The notes beneath the pieces were generated by a model. The model searched no databases and was not told where the DNA came from. It worked only from the letters and a program-made list of their open reading frames with translations. DNA of 64,000 nt from Elymus sibiricus (lineage: Eukaryota > Streptophyta > Magnoliopsida > Poales > Poaceae): NCBI GenBank assembly GCA_039707655.1, contig CM077665.1:441873531-441937530 (forward strand), read 5' to 3'. How positions within the stretch are numbered: the first letter of the stretch is position 1; every line of letters begins with the position of its first letter. Positions 47,101 to 59,095 of the stretch are shown piece by piece. The translations under genes and the position numbers were made by a program.

Positions 47101-47982
47101 ACGCACACCACGATATGTCACATCCAAACCGGGCATGATAACTTTTTAAACCTCACACTTTGATACAAATAGGCATACAAACCAAAATGAATTGATATTT
47201 TTACTTTCCAGGGTCATGACAACGCGCACGCGCGCGCGCACACACACTTTGTGCATTTTTTTACTATCTATGAAAACTCATGGCTTTGTGGAAATTTTAT
47301 TACCAAAACCATGGCAACTTTTGTATTCTTTCTTCATCGATATATTGTAGTTTTATTATTCATGGCATGGTGTGTGCTATGTATAATGAAACTCTAGCAG
47401 TCATTATCCAGGTCTTGCCAATTTTTTGCTATGTTGTTGTGTTTATAGCACACAAAACATGAAAGTTGTTTTGTTTTGATTATCTCATCACAGACACACA
47501 TGTCAAATTGAATTTGTTTTTATTGTCTGGTTGTTGAAGATTTTAGGAAATATTAGTAATATGAGCACCCTTACAAACACATACAATGTATGATAACTTT
47601 ACTGATTTGTCGCATAGATTGGATTGAGACAAAGTAAGAGATTGTTTTTGAGTTTTTTACTTGCGAATGTTTTTGGATTCCATTGAGATACTTGGCGGGC
47701 AAGTGACGGTTTTGGTTGTAGTTAGATAGAAAAATAATGTCTTTCTTTTGGCATGTTATTGCGACAGGAGCAACGGTAGCATGTGGCCTGGCCCATTTCT
47801 TGGCGAGGCTCACGATCGGCGTATTGCTTGTTTTTTTGGGCTGCAGTCCAGTTGCTTAGTGGTTTGCTTGCACTACACACGTTTGCGCTTGACAAGTGTC
47901 AACGGAATGACGTGATGTCTCACCCTGATCGTTCCAATGCGAACGGTCATGCGAAGAGCTTTGCACGTCACATTACGACAAA
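44174..47982. other. AT-rich intergenic DNA with degenerate CATGGCAACT repeats
   Basis: 3.8 kb without a credible gene. From about 46480 to 46750 words such as CATGTCAACTAAAGATG and CATGGCAACT recur many times, and similar words are scattered over 45600-47480. Repeats of this look accompany some Triticeae DNA transposons, but I found no matching terminal repeats. A short CG/CA microsatellite lies at 47223-47247. A GC-rich patch at 44600-44700 has a small self-complementary core (GCTCCCGCGCTTCTTCGCGGGACTC in part). Confidence 0.5.
47223..47247. repeat. CG/CA dinucleotide microsatellite
   Basis: CGCGCACGCGCGCGCGCACACACAC-type run of alternating purine/pyrimidine, about 25 bp, which could adopt Z-DNA. 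Confidence 0.9.
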
Positions 47983-48148
47983 TATAGTTAGTCCAAAAAT
48001 AAATAAATAAACTCATCATTCTAGGGTGAACAGTAGCGGTCACGCAGAGACCCTTGCGCTGTCGCGCGCGTACATTATGCCGGGCTACGGCGATTAGGGG
48101 GAATGGTCGCGTGTTATGCGCATCTTTTTCATTTTTGGACTAACTATA
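47983..48148. mobile_element. Small inverted-repeat element (possible MITE), 166 bp
   Basis: TATAGTTAGTCCAAAAAT at 47983-48000 and its perfect complement ATTTTTGGACTAACTATA at 48131-48148 enclose 130 bp that is GC-rich in the middle. The full Copia element inserted exactly at its right end: the CTATA duplication consists of the last five bases of the inverted repeat. No clear duplication flanks the small element itself. Confidence 0.6.
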
Positions 48149-50276
48149 TGTTGGGGAACGTTGCATTGGAAACAAAAAATTTCCTACGAACACGCAAGAT
48201 CTATCCATGGTGATGAGCATCTACAAGAGGGAGAGTGGATCTACATACCCTTGTACTCCCTCCGTTCCTCTATATAAGGTGTATTTGTTTTTTGATAAAA
48301 TTCCAGAATGTAAGGTGCATTTCTTATGATTCCTTCTAATTCCCTGGTTAGCCCTCCTAAAAAAGGAAAGTATCTCTTTTCTGATTGTCTGTATCTCTCC
48401 TTATAGTAAAAGAAGGAAACTATCTCTTTATCGATTGCATGTATCTCATACTTTTCTGAACTAATTGATTCACTTTCCACTAACCAACAAATTTGCCAAG
48501 GGTAATTTAGTCTTAACATGTCTATAATTATGTGCCTTGGTCACCGTGCCAAAAATAATACACCTTACATAAAGGAACGGAGGGAGTAGATCGCTAAGCG
48601 GGAAGCGTTAAGAAACGCGGTTGATGTAGTCGAACGTCTTCGCGATTCAAATCGCTAACCGTCCCGCGATCCAATCACGATCTAGCGCCGAACGGACGGC
48701 ACCTCCGCGTTCAGCACACGTACAGCTCGATGACGATCTCCGCCTTCTTGATCCAGCAAGAGGGGGCGGAGAGGTAGATGAGTTCTCCGGCAGCGCGACG
48801 GCGCGGCGGCGGTGATGGTGGAACTATTCTGACAGGGCTTCGCCTAAGCACTGCCGAAAACTACAGGAGACGATCTATTGGGAGAGAGGGCTGCACCGTG
48901 GCCTTTAGGGTTGGGTGTCTATGGCCCTCTCTCCCTCTAGTATATATAGGAGGGAGGGGAGGGGCCGGCGCCCCTAGGGAACCCCCTAGGAGTCGGCCGA
49001 AGTGGGGAGGAGAGGGAGTCCAACTCCAATCCTACTCCTAGTAGGATTCCTTCCCCACTTGGAAACCCTTCCCCCTTTTGGGCTTTTGCCTTTTCCCCTC
49101 ACCCCAGCCGCATGGGCCCTTAGGGGCTGGCTTGCCCAGCCCACTAAGGGCTGGTGCGCCACCCCTAAGGCCCATGTGGCCTCCCAGCGTGAGTGGCCCC
49201 TCCCGATGGCCCTCCGGGACCCTCCCGGCACTCCCGGTACACTACCGGAAATACCCGAAACTTTTCCGGTGGCCAAAACGGGACTTCCTATATATCAATC
49301 TTTACCTCCGGACCATTCCGGAGCTCCTCGTAACGTCCGGGATCTCATCCGGGACTCCGAACAACCTTCGGTCACCACCATACATAACTCAATACTACCG
49401 AAACATCACCGAACGTTAAGTGTGCAGACCCTGCGGGTTCGAGAACTATGTAGACATGACCGAGACACCTCTACGGTCAATAACCAATAGTGGGACCTGG
49501 ATGCCCATATTGGTTCCTACATATTCTACGAAGATCTTTATCGGTTGAACCTCTATGTCAATGATTCAGTTAATCCCGTACGCTGTTCCCTTTGTTCTTC
49601 GGTATGTTACTTGCCCGAGATTCGATCGTCGGTATCTCTATACCTAGTTCAATCTCGTTACCGGCAATTCTCTTTACTCGTTCCGTAATACAAGATCCCG
49701 TGGCTAACACTTAGTCACATTGCTTGCAAGGCTTATTATGATGTTGTATTACCGAGTGGGCCCTGAGATACCTCTCCGTCATACGGAGTAACAAATCCCA
49801 GTCTCGATCCATGCCAGCTCAACAGACACCTTTGGAGATACCTGTAGAGCATCTTTATAGTCACCCAGTTACGTTGAGACGTTTGATACACACAAGGTAT
49901 TCCTTCGGTGTCAGCGAGTTGCATGATCTCATGGTCATAGAAACAGATACTTGACATGCAGAAAACAATAGCAATAAACTGACACGATCATATGCTACGT
50001 TCATAGTTTGGGTCCTGTCCATCACATCATTCTCCTAATGATGTGATCCCGTTATCAAATGACATCTCATGTCTATGGCCAGGAAACCTTGACCGTCTTT
50101 GATCAACGAGCTAGTCTACTAGAGGCATACTAGGGACACAGTGTTGTCTATGTATCCACACATGTATTAGTGTTCCCAATCAATACAATTATAGCATGGA
50201 CAATAAACGATTATCATGAACAAGGAAATATAATAATAACTACCTTTATTATTGCCTCTAGGGCATATTTCCAACA
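48149..50276 (-). repeat. 3' LTR of the Copia element, with inserted MITE
   Basis: TGTTGGGGAACGTTGC at the left end and TTTCCAACA at the right end (minus strand start TGTTGGAAATATGCCCTAG). It is split by the Stowaway at 48256-48586. Confidence 0.94.
48256..48586. mobile_element. Stowaway MITE inside the Copia 3' LTR (331 bp)
   Basis: Terminal inverted repeats CTCCCTCCGTTCCTCTATAT at the left and CTCCCTCCGTTCCTTTATGT read inward from the right, both continuing AAGGTGTATT. It is flanked by TA (48254-48255 and 48587-48588). The partner LTR is empty at this place (CCCTTGTAGATCGC), which proves insertion after the retrotransposon arrived. Confidence 0.95.
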
Positions 50277-50326
50277 GTCTCCCACTTGCACTAGAGTCAA
50301 TAATCTAGCTCACATCACTATGTGAT

Positions 50327-51844
50327 TTACATTGTAATGAATCTAACACCCATACAGTTCTGGTGTTGATCATGTTTAGCCCTTGGAAGAGGTTTAGTCA
50401 TCGGATCTGCGACATTCAGATCCATGTGTACTTTGCAAATATTTATGTCCTCCTCCTTGATGTAATCGCGGATGGAATTGAAACGTCGCTTTATGTGTCT
50501 GGTCCTCTTGTGAAACCTTGGTTCCTTGGCTAGAGCAATGGCACCAGTGATGTCACAGAACAGAGTCATTGGATTCAGTGCACTGGGCACTACACCAAGA
50601 TCTGTCATGAACTCCTTCATCCAGACACCTTCCTTCGCCACCTCCGAGGCAGTGATGTACTCCGCTTCGCATGTAGAATCAGCTACCACGCTCTGCTTGG
50701 AACTGCACCAGCTTACCCCCATTAAGAATAAATACGTATCCGATTTGAGACTTAGAGTCATCCGGATCAGTGTCAAAGCTTGCATCGATGTAACCCGTTA
50801 CGACGAGCTCTTGATCACCTCCATAAACGAGAAACATGTCCTTAGTCCTTTTCAGGTACTTCAGGATATTCTTGACCGCCGTCCAGTGTTCCATTCCTGG
50901 ATCACTTTGAAACCTTCCGGCCATACTTATGGCAAGGCTGACATCGGGTCTTGTGCACAGCATTGCATACATGATAGAGCCTATGGCTGAAGCATAAGGG
51001 ACGACACTCATCTTTTCTCTATCTTCTGCAGTCACTGGGCATTAAGTCTTACTCAACTTCACACCTTGCAATACAGGCAAGAACCCCTTCTTGGACTGAT
51101 CCATTTTGAACTTCTTCAAAACTTTGTCAAGGTATGTGCTCTGTGAAAGTCCTATTAAGTGTCTCGATCTATCTCTATAGATCTTGATGCCTAATATGAA
51201 AGCAGCTTCTCCTAGGTCCTTCATTAAAAAACTCTTGTTCAAATATTCCTTCACGCTTTCCAACATTTCTATATTGTTTCCAATCAGCAATATGTCATCC
51301 ACATATAATATTAGAAACGCTATAGAGCTCCCACTCACTTTCTTGTAAATACAAGCTTCTCCGTAAACTTGTATAAACCCGAATGCTTTGATCACCTCAT
51401 CAAAGCGAAGATTCCAACTCCGAGATGCTTGCACCAGTCCATAAATGGATCGCTGGAGTTTGCAAACTTTGTCAGCATTCTCTGGATCGACAAAACCTCC
51501 GGTTGCATCATATACAACTCTTCCTTAAGGAAACCATTAAGGAACGCTGTTTTGACATCCATCTGTCAAATTTCATAATCGAAAAAGGCAGCTATTGCTA
51601 ACATGATTCTGACGGACTTAAGCATCGCTACGGGTGAGAAGGTCTCATCGTAGTCAACTCCTTGAACTTGTGAAAAACCCTTTGCCACAAGTCGAGCTTT
51701 ATAGACGGTGACATTACCGTCCGCGTCCGTCTTCCTCTTAAAGATCCATTTGTTATGAATGGCCTTTCGCCCTTCAGGTAATACTTCCAAAGCCCATACT
51801 TTTTTTACATACATGGATCCCATCTCGGATTTCATGGCCTCTAA
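50327..51844 (-). pseudogene. Copia reverse transcriptase and RNase H, multiply broken
   Basis: Piecewise reading: MKSEMGSMYVKKVWALE, IHNKWIFKRKTDADG, YKARLVAKGFSQVQGVDY, then a TGA at 51566 where YEIWQMDVKT is expected. A frameshift near 51500 and a resumed frame give ASRSWNLRFDEVIKAFGF and the catalytic FLILYVDDILLIGN. A TAA at 51042 follows KLSKT. RNase H then reads YASAIGSIMYAMLCTRPD, a frameshift near 50690, and SSKQSVVADSTCEAEYITAS, ending DPMTKPLPRAKHD and a final stop at 50327. These enzymes convert element RNA to DNA. Two stops replace Trp and one replaces Gln, each a single transition away. Confidence 0.88.
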
Positions 51845-52927
51845 CTATTTCTCGGAATCCGGGCCCATCATCGCTTCTCCATAGCTCGTAGGTTCATCGT
51901 TGTCCAACAACATGACCTCTAAGATAGGGTTGCTGTACCACTCGGGAGCAGTACGCGTCCTTGTCGACCTACGAGGTTCGATAGTAACTTGATCCGAAGC
52001 TTCATGATCATCATCATTAACTTCCTCTTCAACTGATGTAGGCTCTACAGAAACATCTTTCTGCGATGCGCTACTCTCAGGTTGAAGTAAAGGTTCAACA
52101 ACCTCATCAAGTTCTATTTTCCTCCCACTCAATTCTTTCGAGAGAAACTCTTTCTCAAGAAATGTTCCGTTTTTAGCAACAAACACTTTGCCTTCGGATA
52201 TGAGATAGAAGGTATACCCAACTGTCTCTTTTGGGTATCCTATGAAGACGCATTTCTCCGCTTTGGGTTCCAGCTTTTCAGGCTGAAGCTTTTTGACATA
52301 AGCATCACATCCCCAAACTTTAAGAAACGACAACTTTGGCTTCTTGCCAAACCACAGTTCATATGGCGTCGTCTCAACGGATTTCGATGGTGCCCTATTT
52401 AAAGTGAATGCAGCTGTCTCTAATGCATAACCCCAAAACGATAGTGGCAAATTAGCAAGAGACATCATAAAACGCACCATATCTAATAAGGTTCGATTAC
52501 GACGTTCGGACACACAATTACGCTGTGGTGTTCCAGGCGGTGTCAATTGTGAAACAATTCCATATTGTCTTAAGTGACTGCCAAACTCATAACTCAGATA
52601 TTCTCCTCCTCGATTAGATCGCAGGAATTTGATCTTCTTGTTACGATGATTCTCAACTTCACTCTGAAATTGCTTGAACTTTTCAAACGTTTCAGACTTG
52701 TGTTTCATTAAGTAAATATACCCATATCTACTTAAGTCATCAGTGAAGGTGAGAAAGTAACGATAACCACCGCGTGCCTCAATGCTCATCGGACCACACA
52801 CATCAGTATGTATGATTTCCAATAAGTCACTTGCCCGTTCCATTGTTCCAGAGAACGGGGTCTTAGTCATCTTGCCCATGAGGCATGGTTCACATGTGTC
52901 AAGTGATTCAAAATCAAGTGACTCCAA
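51845..52927 (-). pseudogene. Copia integrase
   Basis: The same frame continues past the TGA: the HHCC zinc site is completed by CEPCLMGK. The catalytic core follows with IHTDVCGPMS (first Asp), FTDDLSRYGYIY, LRSNRGGEYLS, where the usual second catalytic Asp (RSDRGGEY) has become Asn, and SERRNRTLLDMVR (catalytic Glu). Further on come KTPYELWFGKKP-like text and WGCDAYVKKL. The frame closes at TAG (51845-51847), where a Trp codon is expected. Integrase would insert the DNA copy into the chromosome. The Asp-to-Asn change alone should disable it. Confidence 0.88.
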
Positions 52928-52930
52928 AAG

Positions 52931-54304
52931 TCAATCAGCATGGAGCTTCTTCATGCGTTTTACACCAATATGACCTAAGCGGCAGTGCCACAAGAAAGTG
53001 GTACTATCATTATCAATTCTACATCTTTTGGCATCAATGTTATGAACATGTGTATCATCACTATCGAGATTCAACAAGAATAAACTCCTCACATTGGGTG
53101 CATGACCATAAAAGATATTACTCATATAAATAGAACAACCATTATTCTCTGATTTAAGTGAGTAACCGTCTCGCAATAAACAAGATCCAGATATAATGTT
53201 CATGCTTAACGCAGGCACTAAATAACAATTATTCAGGTTCATCACTAATCCCAATGGTAATCGAAGAGCGAGCGTGCCGATGGCGATCACATCAACCTTG
53301 GAACCATTTCCCACCCGCATCGTCACTTCGTCCTTTGCCAGCCTCCGTCTATTCCGCAGTTCCTGTTTTGAGTTGCAAATGTGAGCAACCGAACCGGTAT
53401 CAAATACCCAGGCACTACAACGAGAGTTGGTAAGGTACACATCAATAACATGTATATCATATATACCTTGTTTGGTGTTAGCCGCCTTCTTGTCAGCCAG
53501 ATACTTGGGGCAGTTCCGCTTCCAGTGACCAGTTCCCTTGGAATGGAAGCACTCAGTTTCTGGCTTGGGTCCAGCCTTGGGTTTCTTCACGGGAGGGGCA
53601 ACTGCTTTGCCACTCTTCTTGGAGTTACCCTTCTTACCCTTGCCATTCTTCTTGAAACTAGTGGTTTTATTGACCATCAACACTTGATGCTCCTTCTGAA
53701 TCTCAGACTCAACGACTTTCAACATCGCAAACAGCTCGGCGACTGACTTGTTCATCCCATGCATGTTATAGTTCAACACGAAGCTCTTGTAGCTAGGTGG
53801 CAATGATTGAAGAACTCTGTCAGTGATCGCCTCTGCCGGAAGGGGCATCCCCAATTCAGCCAGACGATTGGAATACCCAGACATTTTGAGTATGTGTTCA
53901 TTGACAGACCCGTTCTCCTCCATCTTGCAAGCATAGAACTTATCGGAGGTCTCATACCTCTCGATCCGGGCATTCTTCTGAAAGATAAACTTCAACTCTA
54001 GGAACATATCATATGCTCCATGACGTTCAAAACGTCTTTGAAGTCCCGGTTCTAAGCCATACAACATTGCACATTGAACCATTGAGTAATCATCAGAACG
54101 AGCCTGCCAGGCGTTCGCAATGTCTGGAGACTCTACTGGAGCGGGTGGATCACCAAGCGGTGCATCAAGGACATAAGCCTTTTGGGAAGCCGTAAGGATA
54201 ATCCTTAGATTATGGGCCCAGTCCACAAAGTTACTTCCATCATATTTCAACTTAGCTTTCTCTAGGAACGCATTAAAATTCAGGGGTGCTACTGCGCGAG
54301 CCAT
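52931..54304 (-). pseudogene. Copia gag and protease region
   Basis: Gag begins MARAVAPLNFNAFLEKAKLK at 54304. It has the Copia-type gag core (KLKYDGSNFVDWAHNLRIIL, YDMFLELKFIFQ, SYKSFVLNYNMHG), then a Lys-rich stretch and a zinc knuckle CFHSKGTGHWKRNC in which the second Cys is replaced by Ser. The aspartic protease active site follows as FDTGSVAHICN. The open stretch ends in LWHCRLGHIGVKRMKKLHAD, the start of the integrase zinc-binding region, at an in-frame TGA (52931-52933). Gag packages the RNA and the protease cleaves the polyprotein. The Ser in the zinc knuckle and the stop both argue for inactivity. Confidence 0.9.
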
Positions 54305-55549
54305 TGATCTACAACATAAATTTTGCAAAAACAACTTAGACTATTGTTCAAGATAATGAGTTTAGTTAATCATATTACTTAAAAACTCCCACTCAAATTG
54401 ACATCCCTCCGGTCATTCGAGTGTCACATGATCCAAATTCACCAACTCAAGTCCGATCATCACGTGAGATGAGGTGGTTTCATTGGTGAACATCTTCATG
54501 TTGATCATATCTACTATATGACTCATGTTCGACCTTTCGGTCTCTTGTGTTCCGAGGCCATGTATGTACATGCTAGGCTCGTCAAGTTTAACTCGAGTGT
54601 TCCGCACGTGCAACACTGGCTTGCACCCGTTGTATGCGAACGTAGAGTCTATCACACCCGATCATCACGTGGTGTCTCGAAACGACGAACTTTCGCAACG
54701 GTGCACACTCGGGGAGAACACAGTTTTATCTTGAAATTTCAGTGAGGGATCACCTTATAATGCTACCGTCGTCCTAAGCAAAATAAGATACATAAAAGGA
54801 TTAACATCACATGCAAATCATAAGTGACATGATATGGCCATGAACTTGTGCTTTTGATCTCCATCTCCAAAGCACCGGCATGATCTCCATCGTCACCGGC
54901 ATGACACCATGATCTCCATCAACGTGTCGCCATGAAGTTGTCGCGGCAACTGTTGCTTCCACGACTATTGCTAACTCATAGCGATAAAGTAAAGCAAAAC
55001 GGCGAAAATAAATTAAAGACAACCCTATGGCTCCTGCCGGTTGCCGTACTCATCGACATGCAAGTCGTGATATTCTATACAATACATGATCATCTCATAC
55101 ATCATATATATCTCATCATGTAATTGGCCATATCACATCACAACATACCCTGTAAAAACAAGTTAGACGTTCTCTAATTGTTGTTGCATGTTTTACGTGG
55201 CTGCTATGGGTATCTAGCAAGAACAATTCTTACCTATGCAAAAATCACAACGGTGATACACAAATTGCTATTCAACCTTCTCAAGGACCGCCTTTGTCAA
55301 ATCCGATCCAACTAAAGTAGGAGAGACAGACACCCGCCATCCATCTTTATGCAACGAAGTTACATGTCAGTTGATGGAACCGGTCTCTCGTAAGCGTACG
55401 AGTAATGTTGGTCCGGGGCGCTTCATCCCACAATACCGCTGAATCAAGAAAAGACCAAGGGAGGAAGCAATCTGCGCATCAACGCCCACAAACTCCTTTG
55501 TGTTCTACTCGTGATCTCATCTACGCATAGACCTAGCTCATGATGCCAC

Positions 55550-57343
55550 TGTTGGGGAACGTTGCATGGGAAACAAAAAATTTCCTACGTACACGCAAGA
55601 TCTATCCATGGTGCTGAGCATCTACGAGAGGGAGAGTGGATCTACATACCCTTGTAGATCGCTAAGCGGGAAGCGTTAAGAAACACGGTTGATGTAGTCG
55701 AACGTCTTCACGATCCAAATCGCTAGCCGTCCCGCGATCTAATCACTATCTAGCGCCGAACGGACGGCACCTCCGCGTTCAGCACACGTATAGCTTGATG
55801 ACGATTTCCGCCTTCTTGATCTAGCAAGAGGGAGCGGAGAGGTAGATGAGTTCTCCGGCAGCGCGACGGCGCGGCGGCGGCGGTGGTGGAACTATTCTGA
55901 CAGGGCTTCGCCTAAGCACTACCGAAAACTAGAGGAGACGATCTATTGGGAGAGAGGGCTGCACCGTGGCCTTTAGGGTTGGGTGTCTATGGACCTCTCT
56001 CCCTCTAGTATATATAGGAGGGAGGGGAGGGGCCGGCGCCCCTAGGGAACCCCCTAGGAGTCGGCCGAAGTGGGGAGGAGAGGGAGTCCAACTCCAATCC
56101 TACTCCTAGTAGGATTCCTTCCCCACATGGAAACCCTTCCCCCTTTTGGGCTTTTGCCTTTTCCCCTCACCCCAGCCGCATGGGCCCTTAGGGGCTGGCT
56201 TGCCCAGCCTACTAAGGGCTGGTGCGCCACCCCTAAGGCCCATGTGGCCTCCCGGCGTGAGTGTCCCCTCCCGATGGCCCTCCGGGACCCTCCCGGCACT
56301 CCCGGTACACTACCGGAAATACCCGAAACTTTTCCGGTGGCCAAAATGGGACTTCCTATATATCAATCTTTACCTCCGGACCATTATGGAGCTCCTCTTG
56401 ACGTTCGGGATCTCATCCGGGACTCCGAACAACCTTCGGTCACCACCATACATAACTCAATACTACCGAAACGTCACCGAACGTTAAGTGTGCAGACCCT
56501 GCGGGTTCGAGAACTATGTAGACATGACCGACACACCTCTACGGTCAATAACCAATAGCGGGACCTGGATGCCCATATTGGTTCCTACATATTCTACGAA
56601 GATCTTTATCGGTTGAATCTCTATGTCAAGGATTCAGTTAATCCCGTACGCTGTTCCCTTTGTTCTTCGGTATGTTACTTGCCCGAGATTCGATCGTCGG
56701 TATCTCTATACCTAGTTCAATCTCGTTACCGGCAAGTCTCTTTACTCGTTCCGTAATACAAGATCCCGTGGCTAACACTTAGTCACATTGCTTGCAAGGC
56801 TTATTGTGATGTTGTATTACCGAGTGGGCCCTGAGATACCTCTCCGTCATACGAAGTAACAAATCCCAGTCTCGATCCATGCCAGCTCAATAGACACCTT
56901 CGGAGATACCTGTAGAGCATCTTTATAGTCACCCAGTTACGTTGTGACGTTTGATACACACAAGGTATTCCTCCGGTGTCAGCGAGTTGCATGATCTCAT
57001 GGTCATAGAAACAGATACTTGACATGCAGAAAACAATAGCAATAAACTGACACGATCATATGCTACGTTCATAGTTGGGTCTTGTCCATCACATCATTCT
57101 CCTAATGATGTGATCCCGTTATCAAATGACATCTCATGTCTATGGCCAGGAAACCTTGACCATCTTTGATCAACGAGCTAGTCTACTAGAGGCATACTAG
57201 GGACACAGTGTTGTCTATGTATCCACACATGTATTAGTGTTCCCAATCAATACAATTATAGCATGGACAATAAACGATTATCATGAACAAGGAAATATAA
57301 TAATAACTACCTTTATTATTGCCTCTAGGGCATATTTCCAACA
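55550..57343 (-). repeat. 5' LTR of the Copia element (1794 bp)
   Basis: TGTTGGGGAACGTTGC...TTTCCAACA, intact and without the MITE seen in the partner LTR. It abuts the primer-site region at 55549 and the CTATA duplication at 57344. Confidence 0.94.
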
Positions 57344-57387
57344 CTATAATATTCTTACCAATATAAATATATATCTATATATATACC

Positions 57388-58732
57388 TGTTGGAGATATG
57401 CCCTAGAGGCAATCATGTGATGACTTCATTTTCTATGTATTCATGAGTATTTTGTATTGTCCTTGAACATCATCAGTGATATGTATCAATAAGTATGTGA
57501 CTTATTTGTGAGGCTATATATTGTATGATGATTGTTCTAATAGTCCCTAGTTGTTAAGGTTATGCAGACATATATCCTTTACTAGTATACAATTCAGTTG
57601 ATGACTATGTTTCACAAGTCATGTGCATAGAGATGCTAAACTGATAGTATGGACTCGGGGATTGAGCTCACCGAGTCGGACAGACCCACTTTGAGACACA
57701 GCGAGATATTGTCATCCGTTAGTTTCAAGTACAATGTATATGCCATGTCCTAGACCTAAGGTCCTCGCATGTTCTCGGGATGAGGATCGACTTACTTATG
57801 GTCTATCAAACGCTACTCCGTAACTGGGCAATTATAAAGGTAGCTTTCGGGTGACTCGTGAGACATGCCACGAGACATGGTTGATCAAGATGGGATTTGC
57901 CCCTCCGTAAGGAGAGATATTCTCTGGACCCTCTCGAGTGATCAGATTCAGAAAGCATGGCCATGCGACATGGGTTAAGTGTTAACCCGGTTCGGGAATC
58001 TGCATCACGGTTTCAAGAAGAGATGTCGAGCTACCACAAGGGTGACAAATACTCGCCTTGAGCTTGACAACATATATCATGAGGCAAAAGGAATGTTGTA
58101 TATGACACGTTGTCGAGGTTCGTCTAACGACTTTGCGCACACATGGGAGTTGGCACATTCTGCTAGGAGCCGCTACCGACTATCGACTCGGGTCGTGTCC
58201 ATGTGTACGTGAACTTATACGGTCGCACACTTAAGGGATTGCAACCCATTCGGGTTGGATCTAAATGGAAAATGGGACCAGACTCGTTGTGGGCCTCAAG
58301 TGTTGTGCCCACCTCGGAGGTCTATATAAAGGGGAGTGGGCACACCTTTCAGGGTTGATCCTTTTCTTCCCTCGACGGCCACCACCACTCCTCACGCCAC
58401 CATGCCGTGCGATCAGACCTAGCAGTCCACCGTCCGACGATGCCCCCGTACGTGTGGATACCTTGGAGGCATCGCATCTGCGGTGCTTGGGCGAACCATT
58501 TGAGGGATCCGCGAGGAGCTGTTCGTGGGAGATCGCTGTTAGTGGGAGAACGGCTACAGGAGGAGAAGACGAATCGGCTGATTGAATAAACGCATCATTA
58601 ACTCTACTTCTGCTACGGTGACTGCGCGTTTATTGGTAAATCAGATCCCGTGGTCTATTTCCAGCAGCATGTTTTTGGGTGCGCGGTAAAAAAAAAAATT
58701 GACGCTCGCGTAACGTACCGCGTGTTCCAACA
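57388..58732 (+). mobile_element. Copia solo LTR (1345 bp)
   Basis: Starts TGTTGGAGATATGCCCTAG and ends GCGTGTTCCAACA, so TG...CA. An exact 5-bp duplication ATACC flanks it (57383-57387 and 58733-58737). TCTATATAAAGGGGAG near 58320 is a likely LTR TATA box. It is a distinct family from the neighbouring full-length Copia, although the first bases are shared. There is no internal region, so this is a recombination product. Confidence 0.92.
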
Positions 58733-59095
58733 ATACCAATATAAGAAGATCCAAAGGGACAGATCCAACAAATCTCGGCCATCAACCCATGCCATTTCAA
58801 CGATCTAGATTACTTCGATGATGAGCGCTCAACATATTTTGCGTGCAACTAATATCAGTACCAAATATAAATATCAGTCATAATCACATAATTAACATGC
58901 ACTTGATATCCTACCTAATTTCAGTGCACAATTAATATTTTTACCAAATATTACCCATCAACGCGCAATTAAAGTTCTACCAATTTCAACTTGGATTGCA
59001 CGTACGCATTTAATAGTTACAATCTTCCCACTAGACTGTAAGGCACATCGAAGCTGCAAGAACCAAATCCATCATCCCTGACAAAGCCTCTCCCC
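58733..59095 (+). promoter_or_regulatory. Upstream region of the secreted-peptide gene
   Basis: About 360 bp between the solo LTR and the ATG at 59096. It resembles 35778-36090, suggesting a duplicated ancestral upstream region. No unambiguous TATA box was identified. The Copia solo LTR lies directly upstream and may have displaced distal control sequences. Confidence 0.5.

Larger units (their letters stand above)
48149..57343 (-). mobile_element. Full-length Copia retrotransposon (BARE/WIS/Angela-like), inactivated
   Basis: A minus-strand element of 9195 bp including a MITE: 5' LTR 55550-57343, primer-site region GTGGCATCATGAGCTAGG next to it, gag-pol region 54304-50327, polypurine tract AAGTGGGAGAC, and 3' LTR 48149-50276. 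An exact 5-bp duplication CTATA flanks it (48144-48148 and 57344-57348). The LTRs are very similar (1794 bp versus 1795 bp after removing the MITE and its TA), so insertion is comparatively recent. The polyprotein order gag-protease-integrase-RT-RNase H is that of Copia. Several stops and frameshifts inactivate it. Confidence 0.95.

Noticed and set aside
49002..49490. Frames of 162 and 113 codons present twice (also at 56070-56558)
   Set aside because: Both occurrences are the same position in the two LTRs of one Copia element; LTR sequence, not genes.
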